Positions 1 to 13,100 of a stretch of DNA of 64,000 nucleotides are shown here, piece after piece. The position numbers were made by a program, and so were the translations under genes. This stretch comes from Dermatemys mawii (Eukaryota > Chordata > Testudines > Dermatemydidae): assembly GCA_007922305.1 (NCBI GenBank), contig ML677373.1, forward strand, positions 12,698,127 through 12,762,126, written 5' to 3'. How positions within the stretch are numbered: the stretch's first letter is position 1; every line of letters begins with the position of its first letter. The notes under the pieces are model-generated. The model saw only the letters and a list, made by a program, of their open reading frames with translations. It made no database searches and was not told the DNA's origin.

Positions 1-3000
1 TCTAGCTCAGGACTACATCTGATACTGCTGCACTCTTGAGAGGTGCAAATTGTTAACCCTTTGGTTACCCAGAGTTCCTGAGGCCTGTTATGACAGAGTC
101 TTGGAGGAGGAGCTGACATTCAGATACAAGCCTGCTGCCTAGTGTAAATTAAGTTAAAAAATCTTCAGCATCAAAAAGTCAAGTGCCAGTGTGTTCGGAG
201 GATATCAAAGGGAAGTTGTTAAGACGTGCTGAAGCAGAACGAAATCAGACAGCTTTAAGCTGGTGCAGTAACTGAGGTTCCGGGAGATGTTCTATTAACC
301 CAGTTCACGTTTGCTTATGGCAAGGAGCAATGAGGATGGACACAAGCATTAGACTCAAGCCAAGTGGCCGCAACTTGATTTATAACATGAGGATAGAGAG
401 AAACCCTTAAAGCAGTGAAGTGGGGAAGTGACCACCAACCTGAGTTGTGATGCACATCTCATTGCAACTCGCTTGTGATGTGCAAGTTCAGAAAAACCTA
501 GGTGCCCAGCCTAATTGGCCAGCATAAACCCAAGGCCTGCAATCACACGTACTTCATGGCAATATCCCAAGCCTTACCATGCGAGTCTGGGCATCCCTGC
601 AAATCCAACCCCTTCAGAACAGAAAGTGATCTGATGGCCCCTAACTTGTAGGAAAGGCTGCTGCCCCAGCTCTCAGGTTTGGAGACTCAGTGTCTCCAAA
701 TAATTCAAAGTGAACCAAGCAGGGAAGACTCTAACCCTTCTGCCAGGACAAACACAGATGTCACTAGGCATGAGTTTAGCTGGGAAATCCCACCATCAAA
801 CCAGTTCTCAATTTCCGACAGTTTGTCCAGGTGGAAAAGATCTTCTGTTTGCACAATGTGCACACACAGGGCCTCACAGGTTGAGGTTCAGCATCTCAAT
901 GCCTGCTGAATGTGCAGATGTCCTTGATGTCTTTCTGTGGCCATTTGACAGCCATTGATCTGCATATGCCTCTCCAAACTGCTCAGACCAAGATGCCCCA
1001 CCTGCTGGGATTTGCGGCTTTGTCACAGTCCAGCCTCCCTTCACTCCTATGAGCAGTTCAAGCCTCTTGTCCACAACAAAAGCGTTTCCCCCAAGATGTA
1101 TGTGACGACTTCAGGAGTGCTCATAAATCAAGAGCATTGGCTAGTCCCATCCTACACCCTGGATCGCATTAATCACCCGGGTCCCAAGGGAAACCCAATG
1201 GCAGGGGTATTTGGCCAGGGTGGGTGGAGAGCAAGAAGTGGCACAGTTCCACCTGGTATCACCTTTATAGACAGCATCCTGCCAGTGAGAAGCCAATCAC
1301 AGTGTTAGTAGTGCCAAGACTGATCAATGGTACCCCTCCCCCACAAGGAAGGCTGTCATTGCCTGGTGGGTGCCACTGTGCAGCCCAGAGGTGTGGCTAC
1401 CCTCTCACCCCCATCCTGCAGTCACGCGCTGGTGTGTGTCCACTGCTAGGCTATGAGCTTAGCTTTATTGGTTTGCCCTCTTCCCTTTGCAGTGTTTTTC
1501 CAGGCGTCCATCTCAGTGCTAATTTGTGAGGGTGCAGGGGACTAGAGTTGTCTCTCCCTGACCTGCTTTTCATCACCATTTGTTAGCCTAGGTGGTTATA
1601 ACATCCTATGAACTTTCCTATCATTTTACAGTTGATTTTAGAATTCGGAGAGATTTGTAGTCCCAATTATTACAACAGAACCCAACATTATAAACAGCCA
1701 ATGATGCTTCTCAGGAGCTTTAAGAAAGGGAGCTCTAGGAGAACCATGGCTCAAGCGACTGGTAACAGAACGTGGAGCCTTGTAGCACTAGTTTGCTGGT
1801 TCTAATTTGGGGCTAATGAAGAATTGTAGCTATCTGACAGCAGTTTGGCAGCTTGTGTCAATCTTTTTCTCTCTCACACACACACTCCTTCTCCCAAGAT
1901 TTCATGACATGGTGAAGAGAAGCTGCCAGATGCATGGCTGAAACATTGGAGAAGTCTAGAAATGTACAGAATGCCATTTAAAGAACTTCATGTTAAGAGA
2001 CATCTAAATTTAGAGATTGGGTGTGGGGAGGTTTGGGGTAAGTAGGAACGTGTGGTGGGGCCCCCATTCTGTAACACTGGGGGGAAACCTCAGTTTCTGA
2101 AAGGATGCCCTATGCAATGAGTTGGAGACACAGTCCCCCAGCAGGGAATTGGCTTGCTGGGGGCTGAATTAAATTTTGATTCTTCTCTGAGTACAGTCAC
2201 TCTGCCAGGTTTGCTCAGCTCATTGCCTGAAAATGCTCCTGTGCTAATAACCTTCTTAATGGGTATCTTTTAAATCCCAGTGCACTGGAGCTTCCCCGTT
2301 AATTCTGAGGGCAGTATCTGTTTGCAAGGCATAAGGAGAGAGGAAACGACTCCTGACTAGGAGTAACAGGCTGACATGCAGTCCTCCAAAATGTCCAGGG
2401 AAAGGGCTGGAAGCTCATCACTGGGATTCTTTAAAGCTGCAAGGAGAAAAAGCAGCAGGAGTAAATATAGATTCCAGTCCTATCCTGTGCTGGCTGGTGG
2501 AGTGAGACTCCATGAGGCACTCTGATACCGTAGTGATGGCCATATAAGTATCTAGGTAGACATTGAAGCCCATCACACACCAAGAGGACTGTTATACTTT
2601 GCACTTACATCACATCTTTCAGCTGAGAGCACTAATAATAGCTCCCTTAAGAGAGGGGAGTCTTAAAGCCACATAGAAATGTATATACTGAGGCACGGAG
2701 AGGTTAAGTGACTTGCCCAAGGACATGCATTGAAACAGTTACAGAACCCAAAGGAGTCCAGACTCCCTGTTCCTGGCTCCAGCCCCTAGACTGAGCTCCC
2801 ACTGTAGTTTCTCTCTCTGACGGCAAGGGCTCTGCTGGGATCAGGGAGGAGGCACAGCACTCAAGTAGTGGTTGGGGAAACATTCTGCCTGCTTGTGTCC
2901 CATGCAGGCAGAACCCTTCTAGAGTGCTGGGGGCAGGGGGGCGCACTCCCTGGAGGCTCGTGATCCACCTTTAAAAAGGGTGTAGTGTACCCAGACAATT

Positions 3001-3984
3001 GGTGGTGTGCAAGGGGGGGGGCAAGACTGTGCCCACACTCTGGCTCTCCCACTCCTGGTTCCATTCCCTCCTGCTTGCATGTATGGCAGTTCAGGGCACT
3101 TGTGACAGCATCCATGTTGGGAGTCCAATCTGATCTCATTTCTTGTGTTCACCAGGCCAGCCCACAGCACCTATTGTTAGGACGTCTCTAGTACAGGGCC
3201 TCACCCGCTCCACTCCTGCAGCCCTTTTAACACGAGGACAGTCTGACTTCTGCCAGTACTAAATATAGTCAAACTATTTGTTCTTCGGCGTGGCCACCGA
3301 AGCAGTCGCAATGGACTGTTTTAATGACGCTGATAAGTAAATAGCCTTTGAAACCTGATCCTGCTGTTGATGTTCACAGGTACTGGGAGCACCACGACAA
3401 CCTCTCCACTAGGGCTCTGTGACCAAGGTTCAGATCCCGCCCAGCACAGGGGGTCTGCAGCGTGGCTGGCAGAGAGGGCACCGAGAGGAATGCCGGCATC
3501 AGGGAGATAACAGAGAGAGAGAGAGGATCTGCAACTTCCAGATGGAAAGGAGCACATAATCCCTTTGGGAAGAATTAGGGAATCATCAGCGCAGCTCAGC
3601 CTGGCGCGAAGGAAGCAAAACATGACCCCTCGATCTCTGGGAGCTTTGCACAGGTTCGGTTAAGAGGCCAGACTCTTCTCAATGCAAACTCTCCCCCTCC
3701 TCCAACTGCCTGGCTTTGTCTTGTGGGGCCCTGGTGCTGCTGAGAGTCAGTCCCCAAGCACAGAACTATTTTTTGTTTAAGTGATTGCACATTCCTTAAC
3801 CAGACTGCATTCCCATCTCCTTCCCTTTCAAAAGGAAGATCCTCTAGGTCCTGCGTTTATCGCCATTCACGGAGAGAGCTTTTTATAAAGGCTTTTTTTA
3901 TGTCCCGTGGGATTTTAAAATATTTTTCTTGCTGGGCTTTTCCTCCATTCGAGAGCGTTTTGAGCAGTTGCTACACGCGTGCCC
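1..3984. other. Upstream flank or 5'-leader intron; no gene recognised
   Basis: No open frame here resembles a known protein, including the mammalian CASKIN2 neighbour TSEN54. It includes an ancient SINE fragment near 2590-2810 and G-rich homopolymer near 3015. A first non-coding CASKIN2 exon could lie here but cannot be identified from sequence alone. Confidence 0.5.
2590..2810 (-). repeat. Ancient SINE fragment (MIR-type)
   Basis: Contains GAGGCACGGAGAGGTTAAGT followed by GACTTGCCCAAGG, the antisense of the MIR core. It is heavily diverged and its borders are approximate. Confidence 0.6.
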
Positions 3985-3996
3985 ATGGCTTTATGA
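3985..3996 (+). promoter_or_regulatory. Upstream minimal ORF (ATG GCT TTA TGA)
   Basis: A three-codon frame lies 70 nt before the CASKIN2 start codon. Its stop overlaps the ATG of the next upstream frame (TTATGA). It matters only if this stretch is in the mature 5' untranslated region, which the sequence alone cannot show. Confidence 0.35.
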
Positions 3997-4055
3997 CCTG
4001 GAGGGATCTAAGGACCTCTTCCTTTCGCTCCCCTACCACTTCGACCTGTCCATGA
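3993..4055 (+). promoter_or_regulatory. Upstream ORF whose stop overlaps the CASKIN2 start
   Basis: An ATG at 3993 opens a 20-codon frame that ends with TGA at 4053-4055. The final A of that stop is the first base of the CASKIN2 ATG, and the doublet ATGATGG gives a stop-start overlap. Such overlaps can couple termination to reinitiation. A TATA-like TTTATAAAG at 3882-3890 would place a transcription start near 3915 and would include both uORFs, but I cannot exclude that the leader comes from an upstream exon. Confidence 0.4.
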
Positions 4056-4148
4056 TGGGGCGAGAGCAGGAGCTGATCCAGGCTGTGAAAAATGGGGATG
4101 TACCTGGTGTGCAGAAACTGGTGGCCAAGGTCAAAGCATCCAAGAGCA
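4055..4148 (+). CDS. CASKIN2: CASKIN2 coding exon 1 (codons 1-31 plus one base)
   Basis: Encodes [20 protein letters not shown] and the following Lys-rich helix up to Ser31, the N-terminal cap of the ankyrin domain. Two ATGs are adjacent (4052 and 4055). The second was chosen because it has A at -3 and G at +4 and matches the mammalian N-terminus; the first has T at -3. The donor is AGCA|GTGAGT. No in-frame ATG lies upstream. The exon's 5' border is not determined. Confidence 0.93.
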
Positions 4149-7100
4149 GTGAGTACCTTCGCCTCTTAATGCAGCAGCAGGGAGCTGAAGGAACCTGGGC
4201 ATTGCTGCTTGCTGCATCTCTTGTCAGTTGCCGTGAATTTTACTCCTAGGGCCTTGGTGTGCGAGTCCTGGGGAACAGGGCTCGTCAAGTTTGGTACTCG
4301 TGCCCTGGAGTGGAGACTACTCTGCAGTCAGGGGCTGGGGGTGTGAATCCAGATCTTGCTGATAACCTACAAGATGATGCTTCTAGTAGCCTCTGCGTGA
4401 GAACCCTGAAATGTCGGGGAGAGAGTGGGGGAAGGGTGGCAGAAAATCGTCAAAGGAAAGTGAGCAGCACAGTTCCTATGGGCCACACTGGCGCAGAGGG
4501 TCCTTCAGTCATTGCCATTTACTTCTGGTCAGATTTATCTTGTGAAAAATGACCATCCACACCGGTCAACTGGAACCAATTGTCAGACCTTGAATTTCAG
4601 ATTCTTTAAGTCTGATAATGTTTAATCCTTCGGTAGTGCCCGTCTCTTTCCTGTATACACTTAAAGGTCAGATGCAGAACTGAAGTAGGAATGAATTTAA
4701 GGCCAGTTCTGAGTGCTTGCACTGACCAGGCTGTGAGAGAGGGGAAGACCCCTGTCACTGAAGGAAAGAAACTCATGGGGACTGGTTGTGTGTGTGTATT
4801 GTTATCTTGTCGAATGGGAGTCCAGAGGGGCCCCCCAAGCAGCGTTCAAGGGCTGAAAAGGTCCTAGATGAAATATGGAGGTGGCAGGGAAAGGAGACAC
4901 AGGTGAGATCTGGGTTACTGTGTATAATGGAGGCAAAGGAAAGCAGGATCACTGGGATGGGGAGAGAATTAGACAGCCCTGTGGAGCACAACCCTCCTTA
5001 TGGGAAAAAGCCATTGAACTACACCCAGGAGAGGGCAGGTGGTATTGGTAGTAAACACCATGGTTAGAGTTGTGGGCTGTACATTATGCAGTCACGCCTT
5101 GATCTTGCTTTGATTCTTCTAAAGATCAGGATACGAAAGCTTGTGTCCTCAGTGGACCAGTTCCTGTTTAGGAGCAGGGAAGAAGCCCCTCTAAGTTGTG
5201 GCCCCAATGACCTAGGGGAGGGAAACAGACTGGGAGTTCCTAAGGTCTGAGGACCTAGAAAAATAAACAAAAGAACAGGGTGTCAATAGGACTTTTGTCA
5301 GCAGCCTGTGTCCCAGGCACTACCATGCAGCATAGTAATGGGAATGAAGTGGAGATGGGTGAGAGGGTTTTAACTTTATCCTAAAGCTGGAGCCCCAGGG
5401 ACAGAGGTTAAGATCTGAACTTCTCAAAAGTACGGGGTGTTCAGCTCCTTCATTCTTGGGTTCTTCTTGGAGTAGGTGGGATATGTGAGACAGGTGACAC
5501 CCAGCATGTAGAGGTGCGCCAGAGTGTTGGCTGAGAAGAAGGAAGACTGAGCTATAGGAATAGCTCATATGAGTGTGGGAATCAACAGAAGATAGAAGAA
5601 GGGTGGTGGGAGGAAAAGCGAACTAACCGGACTAATCAGCTGAGTGGATAAGGAAGCCGTTAGGATGAAGAAGTATAACAGGGTAGCCTAAAGCATGTGA
5701 GATAACTGAGCCACTAGGGGACAATTGGAGACTCGGTGTGTGTCTGTTTGCAGGGAATTTCTGAATATGCTTTATGGATTCTCCTTTGACTCTAAGGGTC
5801 TGAGCTGGTGAGAAGACAAGGGTGAAGAACCATACTCTGGATCTACAAAGCCATCCTGCTAAAATGCTCTTTAAGGCTAATGTTAAGACTCTCCTTTCTT
5901 CAACCAGAAGGGATATGGGTATGGATTTAAGCTGGACTCTGGGCCCAACTGGCGCGGGAAAGAAAGTTAGGGAGAGCGGGTCCTGGTCCAATTCCCCAGA
6001 GACGTGTTCACATCATAAAAACTACCACATTTAATGGTGCTGTTGGCAGAGAAGCTAAGGGCTGAATGGGCCAGGGATATCCAGCAAACCTTTCACCCTG
6101 GGACGTGTCCATCCAGGACAGGGTTGCGGTGCAGCATAGGAGAGGTTGTGCTTGTGCTATGGATACAGGCATCCGTTGTTAGGTCTGTCAGTCTGGCGTG
6201 TCTCATGAGTGCAAAAGAATTCACGTGAAAAGCTTCATAGGAGGAGAAAAGTGTGTGTGTCATGGGTGGGGGGAATAATTGAGACTGACTTGGAGAGACG
6301 AGAAGCAGCTCAGGGCTCTGTGTTCAGTGCTGAGAAATCTAAGTTAGTGAGGCTGGGGATTATAAAAACAAGGCGGGGATAAACTCTGCTGGGTCAGACA
6401 CGGCAAAGCTCTGAGCGGGAGGAGGTAGGGGTTAAACTCTGAACATCCACAGCGCTGCGGTTACGGAAACAAAACGCTCCTTAGACGGCTGCACCAAATG
6501 CAAATTGGAAAGAACTTTTCCAGTTAGTACAAGGAACTAGCCTGGCCCATTGGGAACATCGCACACAAGTCTGCTCACATGCTTATCGCAAGGCCAGGTG
6601 GCACGGGAAAACCTTAATGGTACAGGTTTGCCAGAGAGCGGAGAGATACTTAGCTCTCAGGAGGAGGAGAAAATAAGGATCTACAGATTCTGAGAGAGGC
6701 TAGTGATGCTTAAGGGAGAGCAGGATCTAAGGTTAAGGAAGGGCTGAGAATAGGGACAACTGCAGTCTCTATCCCCAGATTAAATACTAAGGAAGAAACT
6801 AGTGAAGCAGGAACTGGCACAGCTGATGGGCTTGGCTTGAAAGGGAAGCCTGGTGAGGTATAACCATGGGGTGAGAATGCCCCCATGCTAGGAGGGGAAG
6901 AAACAAGGCTGGCTCCTCACCTCCATCCTAGGACCTTAATCACCTGATGACTCGATCTCAATCAAATGCAATTGGAGAGCGTTCTCTATTGCCTTGCTCT
7001 GGCTTTGTCCCCTCCTGGCTGCCCCCAGGGGCTGAACCCCCAGCCGGAGATGGGGTCAGGCTATTACACGGTGGCAGGATCGGTCTGAAGTTTCCCCTGC

Positions 7101-10100
7101 TGCATGAGGCTTTGTCCCGCCACCAGAGGAGCCTTCTGCTCCCAACCCGTTATGATTCATTCCCTCTTCTCTTTTTGTTAAGATGCTGGGTGAGCAGAAC
7201 GTTCGCTGCCTTTGTTGCTCGTTAAAGCATCTTTCCCTATGACAGGCCGAGATGCTGATTTTTAAAATCCCTCTAAGAGACCTTCTGCTGTCTCAGAGGA
7301 TTCGGAGCCGCATCTCTGTGATTAGCCCTCGGGGATCTCCTGTGCCTAAAAAAAGTCGCTGCACGTAACCAAGAATCAAACGCCAGTCCTGGCAGCGGGA
7401 ACTTTAGGGACACAGTTAAATATTCAATGTGCATATTCTTAGGCAGTGCATGGCGTGGAAAATGTTGGTGTACAAATGGGTCAAAGCACCTATTATTTCA
7501 AAGCCCCGGGGGCACATGATGATTTTTATTTTTTTTGGTGGGTGAGAGCGTATTAATCCTGCAGCTCTGTGGGACTGGGAGACATCAGTATCATATTGTA
7601 AGGCAGGAGGCGTAGGGTTCTGCAAGCAGGGAGGGGTTCTCTCTCTCAAACCATATACCTCCAGGGAGGGTGTGGGCCATTCATTCCCCATGAACCCTAT
7701 TGCTGTTGGGGTTGTCACCTGGAGCAGGGTAGAAGTTTTAATTTCCTTCTCTTTCTCTCTCTCCCTCTCTCCTCCCCTTCAGTGTCTGAGCGCTGCAGAG
7801 TTTAATTGAAATTGTTAAACGACCCATCACGGCTTTGGCCTTTCTCCCTAGTGATCAATCACTTTCCTAGCTGGACGCGCTCCTTAACAATGAGCCAGTT
7901 GGCTGGGCAGGGCCCAGTGCAGTAGCCCTGGAAAAAAAAGAGAGGGATTGAGGAAGGGGGTATCACAAGATTGGATGCCTGGGGGAGGAGACCAGCAGAA
8001 CAATTGGGGCTGCGGCCATTGTCCCATGGAAAAGGGGAAGTCTCTCAAGCTGTGCCAGCTGTTATGAGGGGAAGTTTAATTCAGTTGAGCCACAAGAGCA
8101 GGCTCCTGGATGGAATTTACCAGGGGGATTCGCTTGCGAGTCGTTCATCCAGAAGAATTGCAAAATATCTAGCAAAGTTTGCATGCTCACAACTTTGCTG
8201 AAATTTAGCCACTTCTGGAGTGAAGGCAGTCAACTACTGGTTTCTCCTCCACTTGCATGGAGGAGAGAAACTTTAGACCAAGCACGCTGGGACAAATCCG
8301 TACTCTCAAGCAGGACTGGCGCCAGCTTTTTTGCCGCCCTAAGCAGCAAAGCAAAAAAAATTCCTTGCCCCACCTTGAAGCTGCTGCCAAATTCCCACCG
8401 GTGGCGAAATCGACGAGGAGCAGTCACCACCGAAATGCCGCCAGCAGCAGAAGAGGCGTTGAGCTGCCACCGAATTGCCACTGGTTGCCAAATTGGCAAG
8501 GAAAAGTGGCAGCTGAATTGCCACCAATGGAAGAGGCGTTGAGCTGCCGCCAAGACTGCCAATACGCTGCACGCCCTGCCCAGCCAATTCCTGCCACCCT
8601 AGGTCGCCTAATGGCTAGCGCCAGCCCTCCTCTTAAGGGAAGAGCTTTAATATCCATGAGGAGCAGGCAGGATCCTGGATTTTAAGTCAGGGTCCAAGAG
8701 AATGGTTATTTCCTGCTTCCATGTTCCCAGGAGGTCTGTGAGGTTCATTTAATTCATGTGTAAAGTGCTTTGAGATCCTTAGATGGAAGAGGCTCCAGTC
8801 AGGCAAAACAGTATTAACTTGGAAGGATAAAGAGCTACATCAACCCTACTAGGCTTCAAACCTGATTCTGTGCAGTCCAGACATTTTCAACCTGACCACA
8901 GCTATCCGCAAAGCATCTAGAGTGGCTTTCTGAGCTCCCAGACCTCATACGTATCAAGTGTCCCTAGAAGGCATGATACCTGTATTTTAGCAGGTTATTT
9001 GCCATTGTTCTAGTCCAGGGGTTCTCAGACCTTTCTATCATGTAGATTCTGTCCTAGCAGAGTACAAGTAAGCCCTCCAGGGTAGGGGCTGCTCTGTGTT
9101 TGTGCAGCACCCAATGTGCTGGGCTCCTCGTCCCTGATTGGGGCTCCTCCGGTAATACAAATAATTCATAACGAGCTTGTCCAGTGGTCTTTTCCCCTTC
9201 CATTCAATCACATCTGATCCCTGTGGTAACTACAGCAATCCCTGATGTGGAGTAGTAATGTTAGACATGTATTTTTAGCAGCTTCTAATGTGTTGTCATA
9301 GCTGGAAACAAACAGGCTAGCACCACGTCAACAGCAAGCTCTGCATGGATCTCACTTTGGGAACGGCTTTGCTAGTCTGTCCCTCCAGAATTTCTCAATG
9401 GGCTGAGAGTCGGTCCCTGGTTCGCTCCTTCCCTGCTGGCTTATGAGCTGTGGCGCATTGGCAGGGGTGCAGTGTGGGGCTTACCCTGCTGGCTGCTGTT
9501 GCCACCATTCTTATTGCCATTGACAGAATCACAGTGCTAATGCCCCTGTGCCCTATATGGAATACAAGAGTGTTCCCTTCCCACAAGCCATCTAGTCCAG
9601 TATCCATTCCCTGACCGTGCTTGGCACTAGTTGCTTCAGAGGATGGTTTAAGAATCCCGCAGTAGGCAGATGGGGGGTAAGCTGACCCCACAACTGGCTA
9701 CCTCCTAATCCTTAGTAGTTAGTTTGACTTAAGCTCTGAAGCACGAGGCTTAATATCTCTTCCAGTATTTATTAACGTTAAGTATTGTAACTCTGGATCT
9801 TCTTGTTATCCATATAAATATCCAGTCTGTCTTTGAATCTTGCTGATTGCATTTGCCTCAGTGACATCCTGTGGTAGAGAGTTCCACAGTTTGTAGCATT
9901 AGGGGGGGCGGGGGTAGGAAGTATTTATTTTTGTTGATTTTGAATTTATCATCTTTTAATCTTGTTGTCTGGCCCTTTGTTCATGTGTTGTGAGATGGTG
10001 AGAACAGATCTACCTTCTTGATCATGTGCTATTTTATAGACTTTTTTTCATGTCCCCTCTTATTTGCCTTTCCGAGTGAAGGAATTTCATTCTCTTCCAT

Positions 10101-13100
10101 CTCTCTTCATGTAAGAACTTCTCTAGGTCCCTAATCCTTCTCATTACCCATCTTGGATCCCCCTGTAATGCCATATTCTTTTTGAGGTGGCATGACCAGT
10201 AAAGCACATGTTATTTCAGAAGCAGCCACACCAACAATTTGGGTGTCCCTGCTTAAAAGCCCGGTCCTCTCCTTGGTGGTGTGTGCTGGCTTTCCTGCCC
10301 CATGAGCCGGAACTGGCAATTATCTGATTCCATTTTGGATTACAGCTCCATTCATGGCTCCCTCAGCCCCAGGTGGGAACTCATTCTCTTTCTGTGTGTG
10401 GAGAAAGGATGGAAACCATCCGAGTCTATTGCTGCTGAAGCAGCAGAGTCCTTAACCCTGGGCCAAGCCATTTTTTCCTGTGCAGATCCTCTGCTGGATA
10501 ACAAAGCAAGAAGTTGGCTCTTCCGCCATGGCTTTCTGTTAAATCTGGATCATCCAGACCATTAGGCACCCAGGGCAGGATTATTTCCTGTTATGTTGTG
10601 CTTCGTTTGTGTTTCCTCTAGTCTAGTTTTAAAACCTCGAGGCAGCCTAGTTTCTATCCCTGGTTCTGCCACTGACTCAGTGTGTCACCTTGGGCTAGTT
10701 CCTTCACATTCCTAGACTTCAAGGCTTAGTATGTGACTTTCCTTAGCAAAATGCCGAGAGAGCTACAGAAGGAAGGTGTCCTAGAAGTGCTAAGTATTAA
10801 GTGACAGAGATTCCACTGCTTCCCTTGAGCATCTATTTAACAGCCTTCTAAAGCATGGGGCAGTATTACATGGATCCCTGTAAAAACTTCTTGATGTGGA
10901 TGAGGAGGAGAAAAATGGACTGGAAAGGTTTCTGTGTTTACATTTCCCTACTTCTAAACCACGGTGTGGAATAGAGTAAACTGAAAAGGGAGGGAGACGA
11001 ATGGTGTGTGTTAAAATTATTTAGTCCTTCTCTTCCTCACCCCACTGTCCACCACAGAGGCGGTTTCTTCCAATGCTTGCGTAGTCGTGTGCCAGCTGTC
11101 GGTCGCTTGGCATTCTCTCTGTTGGGTCCTCCGGAATGCCAGCTGCTTCTTGGGGTGGGCAGGGTCTTGCTGACAGAAGGAATGCGTTCCTCACGCCTAC
11201 TACATGCTTCCACTTGAGCTGAGCGTTCAGCTATTTGAGCTGGGAACGATTTTTATCCCTCGCTTCCAATCCCTTTACGGTTGGTGGGGGGTGGGGAAGA
11301 GAGCGGGAGCAGAGTCTGCAAAAGGAATCAACTGGCTGTGAATATATGGTGTCTGTTCAAAGCCTGCCTCTAACGTTTGTTGTGCTTGGAAAAGAGCCAT
11401 CCCTGTCCTTGGCCCGTCGTGCCCTGGTTCAGTTGCCTTTGATGGGCTGAATGTTAGCAAAGCCGTGGCTGCACTTGCTAGCACAATCGCAGAGGCCTGA
11501 AGCAAGCAGGGAGATAAGGGGCCTGCGGGAACAAGGGAGGTGGTTCTGGGATGACGCTCCCTTCCTGGGAATTGCCCAGCTCCATGGGGGGCTGGGGGCT
11601 GGGATTGGGAATTGCTGCTCTCCCTGCGAAGCCACCAATGTGTCCGTCTGATCTTCCAGGTGGGTGACAGGAGAGGGCTGTCCCCGTGGCATACAAGGTG
11701 CAGGGGCAGTCCCTGCCCTTTGTAGAGGCAGCTGGAGTTAAGCTTGGTGGAGGGTTGGGGGGGCTGTCAACCCATATGCAGATTTCCCCTTGAGTTAGTG
11801 CAAGAATTCAGCTGCCAGCCGCGGAGGGCCGGCAAGGGGCAGCCGCTCGCATTTCGCTTGACCTCTCATGAGAGGCACCAGAACAGGCAGGGCTACCCCT
11901 TGGCGCCAGGCCAGTGCTGCCTGTAGCTCTGCGGGAGGAGGAGCGTGTTACTAGTAGGTTTGCACCGACTGCGGCAAGGTCTTTTGACAGTTGAGGCCCC
12001 ATTCGGGCCCTGTCTGAACTCCCGAGAAGCAGCCAGCGCTCTGCTCGCCTCTCCCTGCGCGAGAGACAGGCTCCCTTCTGCAACCTGCCGATCAGAGAGA
12101 TGCTTTAATAAACTGGCCAGGAGCCTGGGTGAAAATCCAACACCCTACTGACTCTATAGGGCAGCCCTGAGTCTGATCTCTGTGCTCACCTGAGCATAGG
12201 CTGGATTATTGTGTTTGGGGGGAGGATGACTTTACCCTGCATCACTCCGCAGTGCCCTGCGCTGTATCACCTCCCCCAAACACTCCAAGTGTTTTTCTGG
12301 GTACCTCTGCCAGGCAGGTCTTGGCATTGCTACCGGTGAATGGTGCCCCTCATAGGCTTGTGGTGGAATTGCAGTCTCTGGATTTGCACCCTGAGTGAAA
12401 GCTGGACAGAGCCACCCATGGTTTCTCTCCCCACATCTGCACAAAGCCAGTCCTTTCTCTTGGCTTCCCTTTCCCAGCAGCACTTTGCAATACCAAAAAG
12501 TTCCTGCAAATAGAAGACGAAGTTCTAGTTCTGGCGCTGCTCCCAGAGGGTTTGGCTGTCCTTGTTCCTTATTATAGCAGGGTATGTTCTGAAAACATCC
12601 CAGGGCAGAGCTGGGCCACACTGTATTCAGGGAAAGAGTATTCTGGGGAGCTATGTGTGTGCTGGTGCCTGAGTCCTGAGCGTGCCTGCCCTGGCACAAG
12701 GAGTCTCTTAGAGTTGGATTCTGGGCAGGGAAGAGATTTGGGCTTCATTCTGGATGCTACCTCCTGTCCCTTTTAAAAGCTGCATTTCCATGAGCCTGGT
12801 GCAAGCCTGTTGAGCTCCCTGAGTGCCTGCACCAACAGGAGGCAGGGCTCTTGCAGCTGGTGAGAACTACCCTGATGGTGGGTATTTCCTATGCAGAGAG
12901 TGCAGCGTCTGCTGCTTTGGGGCTAATGAGAAAGTTGGCCTCCTCTTCACTCCCTCCTGCTCATGTTTGACTGTTAACCCCTCCATCGCTCATGAATTCA
13001 GGGTCCCTGGTATGGATGCAGCACTGTGCAGCTGACTGATGGGGGTCTTCCTAACTGAGGCATTTCTAAGCAACTCCCAGGATCACTGCCCCAGCCATAG

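Noticed and set aside
1..3900. Search for a neighbouring gene such as TSEN54 (next to CASKIN2 in mammals)
   Set aside because: No frame on either strand resembles it; the neighbour is presumably outside the window.
3929..4054. Possible 42-residue N-terminal extension of CASKIN2
   Set aside because: The upstream in-frame stretch has no ATG until 4052; it would need a TTG start and matches no known CASKIN N-terminus.
8257..8685. 142-codon open frame and several overlapping minus-strand frames
   Set aside because: They coincide with the 319-bp hAT-like element and its GCC-rich repeats.
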